Part shown: positions 35,032 to 48,839 of the stretch, piece after piece
How the letters are laid out: the number at the start of each line of letters is the position of its first letter
How positions within the stretch are numbered: the stretch's first letter is position 1
Origin: Eunapius fragilis
Lineage: Eukaryota > Porifera > Demospongiae > Spongillida > Spongillidae
Direction: 5' to 3'
Length of the DNA stretch: 64,000 nt
NCBI GenBank assembly: GCA_963681505.1
Contig: OY811983.1
Coordinates: 6,755,001-6,819,000 of the forward strand
Program-made: the position numbers and the translations under genes
The notes under the pieces: model-generated
What the model was told of the DNA's origin: nothing
The model's database searches: none
What the model saw: only the letters and a program-made list of their open reading frames with translations

Positions 35032-38000
35032 TCAAAGCGCGTGATAGTTCCTTAGTGCCAATCGAACAGTACCGATCTCCTTGTCCACTTCATCCAGCCT
35101 TTTTTCCATCTGAAGCTGTGTTGCAAGGATGCAAATCATAAACATAATTAATAAACTGCTGGAGGATCACCTGATCTTGCTTGTCATGCAAAATGTTTCG
35201 TCCTGAACGTGGAGTTCTCTGCAATGCTGACTGAAGCTGAAGTGAAGGTAAACACAGAGCATTATAATAAAGATACCATCTGCCCTAATATCAGTTAAAC
35301 CATCAACTACATGTACGTATCTACTGTTGTACCAGTTAAACACAAATACCTGTTCTCTTTCCTTCTGTAATTCTGTCATCTTCTGCTCTGCCTTGGTAAC
35401 AGCTTCCATGTCCCTTTCTATATGTTCTTCCAATGGCTAAGAATGCACCAGATAAAATTATGCATCAGTTGACCCTTACTTCACGGTACTAACCATTACA
35501 TCACTAACCATTACATCGCTGCTGGACCTTTTTGTAGGAGTTGTCTCTGCCATAGGGTAAGTACCAATATCTCTGGCACGCAGCCATTAATACCCCCATC
35601 ATGACATAACTAACCAGCCTTTGACTTCCTATAGGTCTGCTGACCATTAGGTTCCCAGGCTAGAATGTGACCTGACCGTATGGAGCTAAGAGAGGATTCT
35701 ACTGGGCTTGCGGCCGTGACATCATCATCGACGATGCCACCTTTGCCCCTCCTCTGTGCTGACAGGGTTCCACCCCTCAGATCCTCTGTCCCAACGTAAC
35801 TTGAATTCCTCATCTTTCCCTTGCCCTGTGGTGCTTTGTTCTCTGCAATCCAAATAGTATGGAAGCACCTAACACTGCAATCCATATGCACACCATGCAC
35901 ATAACCTCACATGTAAATGCCACCTCATGACTGGCACACACACACACACACATACAAAATATTATGCCATCTCAAATTATGGCACCTACCCTCATCTTGT
36001 GAGGAACCTTTTCCAAAAATAAGACCTGGTTCACTTGGTTCCAGCCACTTTCTTCTTGTTAGTTTCTGAAGGGTGGAGCCTTGTTCATCAGTAGGAGGGG
36101 TTCCCGAAGGTGGGGTCACAGCCTGATGACAAGGTGAGACCCGCTGTCGACTTGGAGTAGTTGCACGGGGTAAGCGGCTGACATCACTAGCCTTGCTGTA
36201 CATATCCACATCACTACAGGGGTCGCCACAACCACATGTATACCGAAATGCAAAGTACGAGCTAACCTCAGGTTATAATGCGTCGCCTGGCCATTCAGCC
36301 TGTTGTTCACATGTTGTAGATGTCGCACCTCGTCTTCCAAACCATTGATGGTACTTGTGTACGAACAATGGGGTAAGGAGAGTGGGGGAGAAACCACACC
36401 CACCTTTTGTACAGTGCCTCAGCAGTTTTATATTTGCTCAAGGTCGCTCTCAAGATGCTAACCTCTTGACTTAACTCTGCCACATTGTTCTCTAGTGAGG
36501 TATTGGTCTCCTGCAGAGTGAGCTCCAATGAGAATACCAATGGAGTGAGGGGGTTCTTAGCTTGCTCACATGAAGCCGTTCATCTTCATGTTGTAGCACT
36601 TCAAACTCCTTTAGCAGCTTGAATAATGTATGTATGTATGTGTGTATAGTGTGCATGTATGTGTATATGAATATACATATATGTGCATATATGTGTGTAT
36701 ACATGTGTGTATATGTGTGTGCATGTGTGTGTGTATGTGTGTTGTGTGCGTGTGTGTGTGTGTGTAAGTGTAAGGTACACGGTTACCTGCTCAACGCTCT
36801 CCAGGTCCTGCGCTCTCTGTTCCTGGTAAGTTTCCAGCTCCATCCCCAAGCCTGCCAGTTCCTGCTGGAGGGACCTAACCAGCTCCTCCTGCTGCTCCAG
36901 GTTGGAGCGTGTGGCCTCAAGCCTTTCCTGAAGGACACTAGCCTTCTTTTCTGATGACTCGTACCTATCCTATACAGGCGACGCAAGGGGGGCAGAGGTC
37001 AATGTGGACTTCACATATTAGCAAGACTCCCTTCCACATGGCACTTACAGCATACTGTTGAAGCTGGTGCATGTGGGCCTCCAATGCTTGCTGCTCCCTG
37101 TGATTAAGAGTGCATATTACACACCTCCACGCCATAAAATGACGTCACCTCATGCATTGCTCGTGCAATAGTTTAAGCTCTGTGTACTGCGACTTCAGCC
37201 TAGTGTTCTCAGACGACAACTTCCCAATCTCAACCAAGTCAGCATTCTCCCCGGGCCCAGGGAGGGAAGCTTTCCCAGCACTGGCTGCCATATTAACCTC
37301 TTGTAATTGCAGCCTGAGTGCTGAAAGCTCTGACTCATAGTACTGCTTCAAGTCTTCAATGTGCCTTGCATGCTTCTCCAGCAGGGCTGTTCGTCTGAGT
37401 TCTGATGTGGGGGTCTGGTAAGAGCTAGGGTACTCAAGGGTGGTAGCCATGGGAGTCTGGTAAGAGTGATGTTCAATGGAGGAGGAAGGCTGCAAAAAAA
37501 AAAAAAGAGGGGGGAAAATAGCTACCCCTGCGAGCCGATGTACCCTCGCACAAACCTGTGCGGAATACCTGCTGTGCTGAGGGGTTTGGTTACTACTTGG
37601 GTCCGCAGGCCATTCCCCAGTCGGTGTACGAGGGACGGACGCGAAATTGTCACCGCTCTGTTCGACATGAGGGTTGCTGGGTTTGGGCGGACTCGGCGTG
37701 GACGATGTCCCAAACGCATTCATAGAGCTGTGCGTACCCGAACTGACTGAACGTCTATCCATTAATGCTGACCTCGGTTCGAATTCTACAAATGATTGCA
37801 GCGGGTCAGCGGATACAGACGTTCTTATAACAGGGTAGCAAGCTGCTTGCGACGAAGGTCCCTCTTTAAAAAACAAGGCCTGGAGAAACTGTGAGGAGTC
37901 GGGCACGACCTCACCGCTTGCATTTGCGTTCGCAATATCTTGAAGCAGCTGGGCTTTCAGCTGCTGCAGTAGTCGAAGGTGCTCCTCTTGTTGCTGAAGA

Positions 38001-38086
38001 AGTTCCAACTGGTGCTGTGCCTGAAGTTCCTCCACTTTTGCTTGCCATTGCTCCGACGAGAAGGTGGTTTCGGCGGGGTTTGTCAT
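35032..38086 (-). CDS. coiled-coil protein, M-phase phosphoprotein 9-like, 692 aa
   Basis: Thirteen exons: 37556-38086, 37149-37489, 37049-37097, 36787-36969, 36570-36617, 36404-36522, 36267-36353, 35990-36213, 35615-35842, 35509-35546, 35350-35436, 35171-35236, 35032-35109 (2079 bp, in frame). An N-terminal Gln/Glu/Leu-rich helix precedes a Ser/Pro-rich disordered region, then a long coiled coil from residue about 200 to 400 containing LLEKHARHIEDLKQYYESEL. After a second disordered stretch comes a C-terminal helix pair, LQKEREQLQSALQRTPRSGR and EVDKEIGTVRLALRNYH. The KHA-HI-DL-YYESE and LQSAL.R.P..GR..IG.VR patterns recall vertebrate MPHOSPH9 (a centriole-capping, CP110-associated factor) from memory; not verified. 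Start chosen as the first ATG with clean upstream divergence from UOX. Confidence 0.8.
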
Positions 38087-38166
38087 GGAAACGTAGTTCG
38101 AAGGGTTAAGGGTTATAAAATTTGTTATAGGTCATCTATTGAGGTCAAAGTATACTAATAGTAACA
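38087..38166. promoter_or_regulatory. 80-bp divergent promoter, MPHOSPH9-like / UOX
   Basis: The two start codons are 80 bp apart on opposite strands, so transcription must start within or very near this interval. It is AT-rich (GGTTATAAAATTTGTTATAG), with no other motif I would stake a claim on. Confidence 0.55.
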
Positions 38167-40087
38167 ATGGCAGAAGTTTCGTGCTCCGGCTATGGGAAAA
38201 ACGCCGTCCGTGTGATGCGCGTGAAGAGAGTTGGAAGTCGCTACAGTATTTGCGAGTTCGATGTAAAAGTTCAGCTCCAGTTAGCGTCCGACAAAGACTA
38301 CACTAAAGGCGACAATGGTGACGTCGTAGCTACGGACACCATGAAGAACACCGTCTACGTCTTTGCGAAAAACAGCACGGTAACACGAGAACCAGTTTTA
38401 ACTGCAGCCGACGTTCATCTTCTTTCCCTCCCGCTTCTTAGTACGACTCACCGGAGCAGTTTGCACTAATGTTGTGCACACACTTCCTGGACACCTACAA
38501 ACATGTACGATACAGGCTCCAACTTGCAGCACCTCTTCATTCGCGTCATCTCCCACCCCCCTCCCCTTTGAGACTAGGTAGTCAGGGTGGCCATCTCTGT
38601 TGAGCAAGTACCATGGGAAAGAATGAACCAGGTACCATCTCAGTGAGGCACTTGGTATGCAGCTGCCTCCTGCATTCTCTACAGGATGGTGTGGAACACA
38701 ACCATGCGTTCATTTTTGTACAATCTGTAGTTCGGTTCTGCAACGTTTCCCAACACAGAGGCAGTAAGCAGACTACCCCCCTCCCCCCCCTCCCTCCCCG
38801 TTTGCAGGAGAGAGTGGCTAACATACTCTACCATTACAGATCCTCCAGTGATGTATGCAGGCATTCAGAACATGAAAGTATTCAAGGCCACACAGTCTGG
38901 GTTTGAAAGTGTGTGTGATGGTGTGTGTGATGGTGTGTGTTTACATGCGTGTTGTATTCATCAGGATTCCACAGGGACAGGTTTACTACACTGCCAGATA
39001 CACGTGACAGGGCATTCTGTACTGAAGTCTACTGCAAGTACCTGTTGGATGGCAACCTGAATAAGCTGAACTATGATGCCATATGGTGAGAGCACCCTGT
39101 TTGTGTTCTTGTGCAGTTGTACATATGTGTGTATGTGTTTGTGTGTGCAGATGCTTTTGCAATGCACAGGTATATGTGAGGGTGATTCATTGTACCTAAC
39201 AGGGGATCTGTTAAAAGTTCTTTGCTGGAAACCTTTGCTGGACCACCATCAACAGGAATCTACTCCCCTTCAGTTCAGGTACTGCCTATCAGCTATCTGA
39301 GCCTCTTTGTCAGTAATCAGACGTGTTTCCCTCTTCAGAACACTATGTTTGAGGCTGCCAAATCCATGTTTTGCAAGGAACCAAGCATCAAGTCAGTGGA
39401 CATCAATATGCCCAACATCCACTACTTCACTGCTGATATGAGTAAACTGCATGAAACTAACAATGGAGAGGTCAGTGCAATTGCTGGGAGGGATGGTAAA
39501 TGTCTGGGTACTGAAAGACCTTAACCTTAGGGTTTCTAGAGTACAAAATGGACCAATTTTTTGGTGGAACCATATTTTCATGCTCAATAATATACTCCAG
39601 TTGATATTACTAATACATTAAAGTTTAGGACTCCAGCAGATCTGCTTTGCAAATAAACTACATGTACCATTACATGTAAAAAATGAACCAATGTAAATCA
39701 GTCATGGCTATGAGGCTATTACTTCAATTGTGGTGAATTTTTTAGTGGCCTAACTAACCATGGAATATTTTTAGTCTGCATATACCAGTGTGGTATGTTC
39801 TGCCTTGCAAATAAACTACATGTGCCATGTAAATTAGTTGTGACTATGAATATTTTGAATAATGGACTATTATTTCAATTGTGGTGAATTTTTTTGTGGG
39901 CCTTATTTTAACCATGGAATAATTTTAGTCTGCATATAAAGTTCAATGTGGTTGTGGCTTTTTGCATGTTGTGTAGTGGGTACCCAGGTTCATACTGGTT
40001 TCAATACACCTCCAGCTGTTGCTGCCTTCAAAGGAGCCACATGGAATGATTACTGCTACATTCTCAAGACCAAAGTCAAAGCTTTAG
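38167..40087 (+). CDS. UOX: urate oxidase (uricase), peroxisomal, 292 aa
   Basis: Oxidises urate to 5-hydroxyisourate with O2 in purine degradation. Nine exons: 38167-38379, 38442-38504, 38578-38631, 38685-38763, 38840-38908, 38965-39085, 39203-39278, 39339-39470, 40016-40087 (879 bp, in frame). Family blocks: YGKNAVRVMRV (catalytic Lys), DNGDVVATDTMKNTVY (catalytic Thr), FALMLCTHFLDTYKH, EHNHAF (active-site His), the KVFKATQSGF region, RFTTLPDTRDRAFCTEVY, and IHYFTADMSKL. The product ends with SKL, the canonical PTS1 peroxisome signal. Length is normal (about 300 aa). The last acceptor, at 40015, gives the expected LLLPSKEPHGMI join; upstream AGs would insert foreign residues. It is tail-to-tail with the MetX-like gene (124 bp between stops). 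Confidence 0.95.
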
Positions 40088-40210
40088 GTTTGTGGATATA
40101 TTCTCTAGACAAAAGTCACAACTTTTAGATATATATATATTCTCTTGTTTTTGGTGTTGAGATCAACTATTTGAGTGTAATTTTAAAAAAGAAAGACAGC
40201 TGAAATCAGG

Positions 40211-42100
40211 TCAGCTGTCGTAATAATGATCTACAGTTTTTATTAAAGTGGATTCCAAATGTCCCTGGGGGTTAAAATACAGGAGGGGTGGTGTAGCCAC
40301 AGGTATTGCTGGCACTAAACTGGTTACCTTGACAGCAGCACCAACATTGTGGACATCCAGCAGGAAAGTGTCATGCCCATACAAGGAGTTCAATTCGTAG
40401 TAAACAGTGTAGTCATTCCCTAGTTACAGGCAACTAAGTAAAATCCATATCCATGTAGGATAGTTACATACCAGATTTCTTGAGCGCTTCAGTCAATTCC
40501 CTCTGTTGTCGCACTGGAAACAATATGTCTGACCACACACCAAGCACCTTGAGAAAGAAAAGAAATGGAATGCGTGATTTCCTTCCAGTACAGGTTAGTG
40601 CACTCACGAGTACAGGGCATCTAATCCTGTTTAGCCCGCTGATTAGCGAGGGATAGCCACATGCCATATCGAAGAGGTCCATAGCCTAACACTGCCATTG
40701 AAATGCTACACTGTAAATATGAACCACCTTACCACTGACCTTGGAGATGTACAAAAATGAATTGGGATCACCAAACATTCCTCCCTGGGCAGCACAACAA
40801 GAGCAAGTACACACATTTCTGGAGGAGTACACCTTATACCTTCTTGTCTATGTAGCACTCAATGGCAAAGTCTGGGGAGAAGCTAGGCGACTCCTCTGGG
40901 TACTGTCTCTTGTGTCCAAACCTGGTGTCCCACTCTGGCCCACTGCGGTATGTGATCATACCTAGCTCTCTGCAGTGGAAGGGGGAGGATATATGGGAGG
41001 GGCCGCATGTGAGATTAGTGCAACCCAGAGGTGGTGGTGGTGGTGGTGGTGGTGGTGGTGTTGGTGGCCCGACCTGGCCAGCTGCATGCCTGTCTTGGGA
41101 AAGCTGTGGCCATAATATCTTCCACCATTCCACTTTGGGTCTGCCATGAGGGCGTGTCGTTGGATGTAGTGGAACGCTATTGAGGACGGACATGGCTGCG
41201 CGCAGGCCGATATGCTCACCACACTGGAAGGAATGCGTGGTTAATACAACACACACACGGTATCAGAACGTGGGTCACAAATCATACTAAAACCAATTCT
41301 TCATCTAAGGTTGTCGCTATGATGTTAAAGACATACACACACATGCACACACATACACATACATACACACACACATACATACACACACATACATACACAC
41401 GCACACATACACACACACGGCTGCTGCATACGCACCGTCCAACCCTATCTGGATACATGGCCGCTGACATGAGACTCTGCATTCCACCCAGAGAGGCGCC
41501 AACAGTGGCGTGGGCCTTCTTGATGCCCAGGTTGTCCAGTAAGAGGAACTGTGCCCTGACCATGTCCTCCACGGTGAGCAAGGGGAACGTCATTGCATAC
41601 TCCTTCCCAGTGGTGGGGTTGATGGAGGATGGGCCTGTGGAACCATAGCAACCACCAAGGACATTGGTGCAGATGATGTGGAATCTGTTTGTGTCCAGGG
41701 CACTCCCAGGACCTATGAAGTCCTCCCACCAGCCCTTGTTCCAATTGTTCTGCAGGTGGGATGTAAGGTGTGTGGTGTGAGGTGGTTTGGGTGTGAAGGT
41801 GGTAAAGTGGGAGGGTGTTTATGTGTAGGTGGTACGAACCAGTTGGCTTTTAGCATGAGTGGAGGCGGACGCCCCAGTCTGTAGGAGTATAACATTTGAC
41901 TTGTCTTCGTTTAGCTCTCCCCAGTGTTCGTATGCAATGCGGAGTTCAGGAATAATACCACCGTGCTTGAAACAGAACTTCTCGTTGCTGTAAAACGTGT
42001 TGTAACCACCCGGTTTCTCCCCGTAAGCCCCACCAGGTTTGGCTGGATGTTTTTGTGTGTCTTCGTGCAGTCTTACGTTGAAGAAAGAAAGAGAGAGAGA

Positions 42101-42170
<70 letters not shown>

Positions 42171-42312
42171 TACGTGTTATTTTGTTAAGCCACCGCCTTC
42201 CCTTTGTGTGCTGTGAATCTCACCTATCCAGACCGAGAAGGGCGGGGTCCAATCCTCTAAATACCCTCTCGGCTGTAGAAAGCCAGCGAAAGTTTATTTG
42301 ACGAGGAAGCAT
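40211..42312 (-). CDS. MetX/Met2-type homoserine (or serine) O-acyltransferase, 419 aa
   Basis: An alpha/beta-hydrolase-fold acyltransferase; bacterial MetX and fungal Met2 acetylate homoserine for methionine synthesis. Ten exons: 42224-42312, 41840-42071, 41436-41749, 41074-41223, 40840-40969, 40740-40784, 40608-40685, 40472-40547, 40328-40419, 40211-40264 (1260 bp, in frame). Landmarks: [51 protein letters not shown], nucleophile elbow [22 protein letters not shown], catalytic Asp block [10 protein letters not shown], catalytic His in GHDTFLLD. The basic, hydroxylated N-terminus ([20 protein letters not shown]) suggests a mitochondrial presequence. The last intron is optional (the frame stays open through it); the spliced form is preferred. 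The acceptor substrate and acyl donor cannot be read from the sequence: homologues use homoserine or serine, acetyl- or succinyl-CoA. Confidence 0.92.
42082..42168. repeat. (GA)n tract
   Basis: GAAAGAAAGAGAGA... lies in intron 1 of the MetX-like gene. On its coding strand this is (TC)n, forming the pyrimidine tract of the exon 2 acceptor. Confidence 0.9.
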
Positions 42313-44869
42313 GACTAGTCTGTTACCGCCCACGTATCAACAAGTGTGAAATTATGAACGCCGTACGTCCGCTTACCAGATGCTTCTCTCGTTCCCCGAC
42401 TGCCGCAGCTCGTCAACTATATTTGGAGCTACGTACATATATGGGACAGTATCTAGCAAATTGTGGGTAATTTTTCAAGTTTTCAATTTTCCGTGAACTC
42501 CGAAGAGTTTCTACCAAGTGGTCTTTACGCATCCAAAATTGGGCTATCCATCATACAGTTATATAAGGTACTGAATTTATAATCAGCCATACATTTAAAT
42601 GCAAGCGTTACTTTTCTTTTGCTTGTGCTGGAAAATTTGATAAAGTATCACAAGGGTGATTTTGCTGATCCATATTTGGATATGCGTTCCCTTTATTGGA
42701 ATACATAAATTTTTGTACTAACACTTTATTGTGTGTCAAATGCTTTTGGTTCATAAAATAAATTGTCGGGGTACTAAAATAGTTAAACCATACATAGTAC
42801 TATCTTAAACTCTAGGTTACCGCGAATTAGCACTTCAACTTTGGCTGACATCAGTACACTCAACCAGTAGCTGATGATTTCACCAACACCAAGAGATCTA
42901 CCCTGCCTCCCCTCTATGTACGCATGAAGACCTAAACCCCCCCCCCCCCCCCCCTGTCTTTTATTTTGCAAGGTATGAAAGTACTTTATTCAGGACAAGT
43001 GATATAATATCCAAACATGGTGCCATGGAAATGTCCTTGTGTAGACATGTGAGTAGACTTCTTATAGTTCCAGTTGTATAGGTGTGTTCACTTTCAGATG
43101 AGACCTGACATGTAATTAAATTTATTGTGCACAAAAAATATACAGTTGTGGTCAAGTAATTAAAAATTTTAATGTATGGCAAACCATTCATCTGTATGGT
43201 CAATGGAACAGATCCTTCCAATTATCATTATTAATGAATAGTGTGCCACAGAATCCTTATAATTACCAAGAAAGTGCTTAGGGAGTTCCCCCAAACATAT
43301 GGGCCAATACAGCAGTAATGAATGAAGTGTTAATGATCACATATTATGACCACCATGACCACATACTATGACCACTATACTATGGCCACCATACCATGAT
43401 CACCATACCATGATCACCCATACTGTGACCACCATATTATGACCACAATACTATGATCACCCAAACTGTGACCACCATACTATGACCACAATGACCACCA
43501 TACTATGACCACTATGACCACAATACTATGACTGCTATGACCACCATATTATGACCACTATGACCACAATACTATGACCCATACTATGACCACCATACTA
43601 TGATCACCATACTATGACCCACCATACTATGACCACAATACTATGACTACTATGACCCTATACTATGACCCCATACTATGACCACCATACTATGACCACA
43701 TACTATGACCACAATGACTCCATATTATGACCCCATACTATGACCACCATACTATGACCACATACTATGACCACTATGACTCCATATTATGACCCCATAC
43801 TATGACCACCATACTATGATCACCATACTATGACCCACCATACTATGACCACAATACTATGACTACTATGACCCTATACTATGACCACAATACTATGACC
43901 ACCATACTATGACCACTATGACCACCATACTATGACCACTATGACTCCATACTATGACCAGTATGACCACCATACTATGACCACCATACTATGACCACCA
44001 TACTATGACCACTATGACTCCATACTATGACCACCATACTATGACCACCATACTATGACCACAATACTATGACTACTATGACCACCATATTATGACCCCA
44101 TCCATGCTATGATCACCATACTATGTTGACCATGATACTATGACTACCATCCACCATATTATGACCGCCATATTGCTATGACCCATTATTGAGAGGGACT
44201 CTACTGGTACCATTGGCCAACTTCCACCTGTAACCCAAAACCATCCCAATCCCCGGGAAGGGAAGGGGAACGAAGGAGTCTGTGTAGTCAGACAACCTCT
44301 CATGGTGGAGCACGGTCTTACTTAATTTGAATTTCATTTTCATAGTCTTTAATTACTAAAATACTATTATTATCTTGAGCTTATTGGTTTAGTCCAACAT
44401 GGTAGCTGGTACCCCTCCCCTAGCTGGATCAAGTACAAAACTGTTAGAAGCTAACTAACATTCCTAGCATATCCCCTTTCTTTCACAAGAAAACGTTTAA
44501 TGTCCCCAGGTTTGCTTTGCCAACCACTTATAAGGTGCAGTGTTGATTTAAGCCATTCCGCTCTGCGTGGGAATGCGGATCAAAATCATACACAAATTTT
44601 TAAACACATTCAGATGTCATTATTCTTCCAACCAGGGCTTCCTGTGAAAGAATGTAAACCAGGAACGCTTCGCATGAAACTACGATGAATGGAGGAGGAA
44701 TGCCACGCGTTTGAAATGTGAAATAGATGAGTGGATAGATTGATGAATGTCCATATACTAGTAATGAATCTCTTTACCTGCCAATGAGGACCAAAATACA
44801 TGATTGGGTTTCCCAACTCGTTTTACTGCGCATGCTCGCGGCTCGTCGCGCACATGTAGATCTATATGT
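42313..44869. other. spacer, mostly repeats
   Basis: No coding exon recognised. It contains a poly-C run (about 42938-42954) and the TATGACCAC-type array 43325-44175. Confidence 0.55.
43325..44175. repeat. irregular ACCATACTATGACC satellite
   Basis: A complex array built from short words (CATACTATGACCAC, CACTATGACC, CATATTATGACC) in irregular order over about 850 bp. It lies in the spacer between the MetX-like gene and SWT1. Confidence 0.93.
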
Positions 44870-47800
44870 ATGGCTTGGATAGCTGTACAATCGAAAAAGC
44901 ACCCCGGTCGAACGTATTACTACAACCGGGAGACGAAGGAAAGCACGTGGGAGTGTCCAGCCGACCTCAAGGTTAGAGCAATGAGCTACCACCACCGTTC
45001 TTACATGTCATTGCTCAGGAATCCGATAATGCCAGTAAACGGTCTCCGTACCCAGCACTGGATGGCTCCATTTCCAGAGCCTCAATGGGCACAGACTGTA
45101 CCCTAGCGACAGTCTCCAAGGAAAAACGTCCGACATCTTTGGCGCGTTCGGACAGCGGCTCTAGCTGTATTGCAGGTGTGTTGGAGAGCGCCTTTGCCGC
45201 TTGAGGCCGACCTCTCGTTCTCGAAAACCGTTGCTCCCGCCCGCACACAGACCAGAATGCAGTACACGATGCGGCGGAGGACATGGACTGCAGTGAGAAG
45301 TGGGGGGAAGAGTCGGAGGTGGCGATGGATGTGGACGTGACCAACCAGCTGGATACAGTTATAGAGATGGTCCATGCTGCCAGGAGATTGCTCACTACCA
45401 ACACTACAACAGATGAACTTGAGTGTTTTGGGATTTCAGAAATGGCAGATCAGCATACTTTCAGGGTTAGAGCTAATTTCCTCCTACTCTCCCCTCCCCC
45501 TCCCTCCTCTCCTCCCTCCTCCCTCCTCTTCCTCCTTGCCCTGCTTACATAGACCCGATCTCCCTTTTCTCAGGAAAGGTTGTACCTTGTCCTAGACACC
45601 AACGTGCTCCTATCTCACATGGAGTTCTTGAATGAGCTCAAAGACTCCTCAATCAAAGGTTGGGAGGGTTGGGTTCAAGTGAAGTCACCCCACCCCTGGT
45701 GTTCATTTCATCCCTTCATGTGAGCCACTCCCCACCCCCTGGTGTTCATTTCATCCCTTCATGTGTAGCCACCCCCCTCCCCCTGTTGTTCATGTGTAGC
45801 CACTCCCCTCCCCCTGTTGTTCATGTGTAGCCACCCCCCTCCCCCTGGTGTTCATGTGTAGCCACTCCCCTCCCCCTGTTGTTCATGTGTAGCCACTCCC
45901 CTCCCCCTGTTGTTCATGTGTAGCCACTCCCCTCCCCCTGGTGTTCATGTGTAGCCACTCCCCTCCCCCTGTTGTTCATGTGTAGCCACTCCCCTCCCCA
46001 TGTTGTTCATGTGTAGCCACTCCCCTCCCCATGTTGTTCATGTGTAGCCACTCCCCTCCCCATGCAGACGTTGGACGACCTGTCCTCATGGTACCTTGGG
46101 TTGTGATGCAGGAGCTTGATGCTCTGAAGACTAACAACAAACTTGTTGGCTCAAAGGCACGCAAGGCTATCGATTTCCTACATGGCTGCTTCACATCGCG
46201 TCATCCTAGGGTCCGTGGTCAGAGTATGCTGGAGGTAGGTGTGGTTATGTTGTAGGTAGGTGTGGTTATTGTAGGTAGGTGTGGTTATGTTGTAGGTAGG
46301 TGTGGTTATTGTAGGTAGGTGTGGTTATGTTGTAGGTAGGTGTGGTTATGTTGTAGGTAGGTGTGGTTGTACTGGTGGTGGGTGTGGTTATGCTGGAGGC
46401 AGGTGGGGTCATGTTGGAGGTGCATGTGGTTGTGTTGGAGGTGGCGTGGTACATTTTCAGCTGCAGTTGCATTTTAATGTGTGTGTGTGTGTGTGTGTGT
46501 GTGTGTTGTCTCCTTGTGTGAGCAGTTGAGTACAGAGTTTAACAATCGTGCTATTGGAAACAACGATGACTCTATACTGCATTGCTGCTTGCTGTATCAA
46601 GAGCAAGTGAAAGGTAGTTAAGAACGACATGACACATAGGCTGGTCTCTTTCCTTTCTTCTCCTGACCTTCTTCCACCTACACACCCTCAATCTCTTCTC
46701 TTCTCTTGCTGCTTCAGCCTACAATGGTATAGTCATTCTGTTCACCAATGACAAGCAGCTGTACAACAAAGCAGTCATCAGTGGTGTGCTGGCTATGGAC
46801 CGCAGGGCACTCCTACCTGAGCTCAGGGCAATGTTAAAAACCACCACAGAGCAGGATGCTCTGGTGTCATCCACAGTGGGGGGCGGGGCTCTTGGTTCTT
46901 GTGGCACCCCAATGTCTGAAAGCAGTGACGTACCAGTGGTTCAACGGTGCGATATGTTGGTGGAGAGCCGTGATAGACGGCCACACCTTCTACCACTAAC
47001 CATTCAAGGATCTGCAACCTCTTCAATGACATCGTCTCCTGTCACACCATCACCCATTACACCATCAACTCCACCAGCACAGAAAAGTACACTCTCTGAA
47101 GTGGAGGTGAGAGAGTGAGGGGTATAAATGGACTGCATAGAGAAGAGCAGAGAGTGCATCCAGGAGTGGGTGGTATACATGCTCATGTGGGTGGTATACA
47201 TGCTCATGTAGGTGGTATACGTACTCATGTAGGTGGTATACGTACTCATGTAGGTGGTATACGTACTCATGTAGGTGGTATACGTACTCATGTAGGTGGT
47301 ATACGTACTCATGTAGGTGGTATACGTACTCATGTAGGTGGTATACGTACTCATGTAGGTGGTATACGTACTCATGTAGGTGGTATACGTACTCATGTAG
47401 GTGGTATACGTACTCATGTAGGTGGTATACGTACTCATGTAGGTGGTATACGTACTCATGTAGGTGGTATACATGCTCATGTAGGTGGTATACATGCTCA
47501 TGTAGGTGGTATACGTGCTTATGTAGGTGGTATACGTGCTTATGTAGGAAACCTGGATAGCAATGTAATGGACTGTCTGCTGCATGTTACAATGAACAGA
47601 TGCAAATGTTTGCCAATCAATCTGCTGCATATCAGGTTTGCATAACAGTCATTAAGTAATTATCTCAGGCAGTTGGTCTTAGTCTGTGTTCAATTGTGTC
47701 TAATCTCACTAGCAATAACTCATTCTGGTAAAATTCAAATTCAGGAAGGTAATTATTCTGTTAGCCATGTTCTACTAGGGGGGACATCTGGTAGAGTAAC

Positions 47801-48765
47801 ACTTGGTATTTACCAAGCACAAGTGTTTTAACTATGTGCTAAACTTAACATGCACACAAGCACACACACCTCTGACCTCTGCCTTTCCATTTGGTGTACA
47901 TTAGGTGCGCCAGTTACTGAATGTTGCTGAGATTGCCCTCCAGGAGGCACTGACGGCGGGAATTGAGCGGGAACTGAAAGAGGCATATGACAATATGTGG
48001 TAAGTTTGGAAGGAGGAGAGGCAGGTGTGTTTGGAGGGAGGAGAAGGAGGTGTGTTTGGAGGGAGGAGAAGGAGGTGTGTTTGGAGGGAGGAGAGGCAGG
48101 TGTGTTTGGAAGGAGGAGAGGGAGGTGTGTTTGGAGGGAGGAGAAGGAGGTGTGTTTGGAGGGAGGAGAAGGAGGTGTGTTTGGAGGGAGGAGAAGGAGG
48201 TGTGTTTGGAGGGAGGAGAAGGAGGTGTGTTTGGAAGGAGGAGAGGGAGGTGTGTTTGGAGGGAGGAGAGGCAGGTGTGTTTGGAGGGAGGAGAAGGAGG
48301 TGTGTTTGGAAGGAGAGGGAGGTGTGTTTGGAGGGAGGAGAAGGAGGTGTGTTTGGAGGGAGGAGAGGGAGGTGTGTTTGGAGGGAGGAGAGGGAGGTGT
48401 GTTTGGAAGGAGGAGAAGGAGGTGTGTTTGGAGGGAGGAGAAGGAGGTGTGTTTGGAAGGAGGAGAGGGAGGTGTGTTTGGAGGGAGGAGAAGAGGTGTG
48501 TTTGGAGGGAGGAGAGGCAGGTGTGTTTGGAGGGAGGAGAAGGAGGTGTGTTTGGAAGGAGAGGGAGGTGTGTTTGGAGGGAGGAGAGGGAGGTGTGTTT
48601 GGAGGGAGGTGTGTTTGGAAGGAGGAGAAGGAGGTGTGTTTGGAGGGAGGAGAGGGAGGTGTGTTTTGATGTAATTAACCTTACAACAAGATTGCTTCAA
48701 CCAGGATGGATATAGTTGCAGTGAAGCCACCGTGGTCACTGCGAGATGCAACGTTTTTAATAGAC

Positions 48766-48839
<74 letters not shown>

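Noticed and set aside
47115-47645. 176- and 208-codon frames with VGGIRTH / TTYMSTY repeats
   Set aside because: Translation of the 21-bp array in SWT1 intron 7; exons on both sides join in frame without it.
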